Positions 21,133-21,448 of a stretch of 21,448 bases of DNA are shown in pieces. The notes beneath the pieces were generated by a model. That model searched no databases and was not told the DNA's origin. It saw only the letters and a list, made by a program, of their open reading frames with translations. The stretch's first letter is position 1. Every line of letters begins with the position of its first letter. Made by a program: the position numbers and the translations under genes. The stretch is from Nitratifractor sp. (GTDB taxonomy: Bacteria > Campylobacterota > Campylobacteria > Campylobacterales > Sulfurovaceae), in the NCBI GenBank assembly GCA_015490055.1, contig WFYP01000174.1:1-21448 (forward strand), given 5' to 3'.

Positions 21133-21448
21133 ATGAAAAATGCAGAAAACTTAGAAGAGTTTTTTCAATCAAATGAGTATAAAGAGTTATCTAAAAAAAA
21201 TATATACGACACACTAGCACTTCTGCTAAAAAAAGGTATAGAGTTTTCTATAATTAGTTATACAAATGTTATAAACTTTAATCCAATTATTCCAAAAGAG
21301 ATAATCGAGTTTGATGAAATTGCAATGTTTATTATTGCAGGATACTCATATGAGAGTTCAAGTTTAAATAAAGAGACATTTAACTTCGAAGCAGGTTTTG
21401 GAGCAGAAAATTATGGTTCAGTTTTATCTATACCATTAGAGGCTATAG
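21133..21448 (+). CDS. Conserved hypothetical protein, truncated by window end
   Basis: An open frame of 105 codons starts at ATG 21133, with AAGGAAT six bases upstream, and runs off the window. The product begins MKNAENLEEFFQSNEYKEL. It has a helical N-terminus followed by beta-rich stretches (FSIISYTNVINFNPIIP, AMFIIAGYSYESSSL, FNFEAGFGAENYGSVLSIP). No signal peptide or membrane helix is seen. I recall similar small proteins of unknown function in other Campylobacterota but cannot name a family. Confidence 0.75.
   Translation, partial: MKNAENLEEFFQSNEYKELSKKNIYDTLALLLKKGIEFSIISYTNVINFNPIIPKEIIEFDEIAMFIIAGYSYESSSLNKETFNFEAGFGAENYGSVLSIPLEAI

Overview
The window reads as the chromosome of a Campylobacterota (Epsilonproteobacteria) member, probably a free-living Sulfurovum/Sulfurimonas-like lineage. 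The evidence is the low-GC coding style and gene neighbourhoods typical of that phylum: nadD-rsfS divergent from pgk-tpiA, lnt divergent from yajC-secD-secF, and murC close to a dapC-type aminotransferase. Genus is an inference; no rRNA or tRNA lies in the window.

Layout. 1-1310: a two-gene minus-strand unit (HD-domain protein, then an alpha/beta hydrolase broken at its 3' end by a short inverted-repeat mobile element). 1392-1896: an RlpA-like lipoprotein gene ending in a strong hairpin. 1899-2861: nadD-rsfS (minus). 2905-3080: an intact 176-bp MITE-like element. 3103-5957: pgk-tpiA-permease (plus). 5954-6151: repeats. 6192-8259: murC and a conserved hypothetical (minus). 8395-10274: a Type II restriction-modification pair (plus) behind two operator-like palindromes. 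10305-11435: dapC-type aminotransferase (minus). 11576-15848: yajC-secD-secF-dacB (minus). 15863-21448: lnt, yidD, pyrC, carbonic anhydrase, cysteine synthase, a PabC-like protein and a truncated conserved hypothetical (plus).

How the genes work together. Most are housekeeping: central carbon metabolism (pgk, tpiA), NAD synthesis (nadD), ribosome silencing (rsfS), cell-wall precursor synthesis and remodelling (murC, dapC, dacB, rlpA), protein export and lipoprotein maturation (secDF-yajC, yidD, lnt), pyrimidine, sulfur and folate metabolism (pyrC, cysK, pabC) and bicarbonate supply (carbonic anhydrase). The restriction-modification pair, resembling the Eco47II/Sau96I (GGNCC) group, is the clear accessory module and sits inside the cell-wall cluster.

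The most unusual content is non-coding. (1) Arrays with a strict 7-bp period begin at or just after the stop codons of four unrelated genes (permease, lnt, dacB, the hypothetical), lie G-rich on the coding strand, and in three cases contain the stop codon itself. (2) A family of short palindromes starting GTAGGG, with changes on both sides of the stem, occurs at gene 3' ends; one copy is fused in phase to a heptamer array. (3) A 176-bp MITE-like family has an intact copy where gapA usually stands upstream of pgk, and a rearranged copy truncating the hydrolase gene. (4) Two near-identical palindromes 33 bp apart precede the methyltransferase gene, with no controller gene visible.
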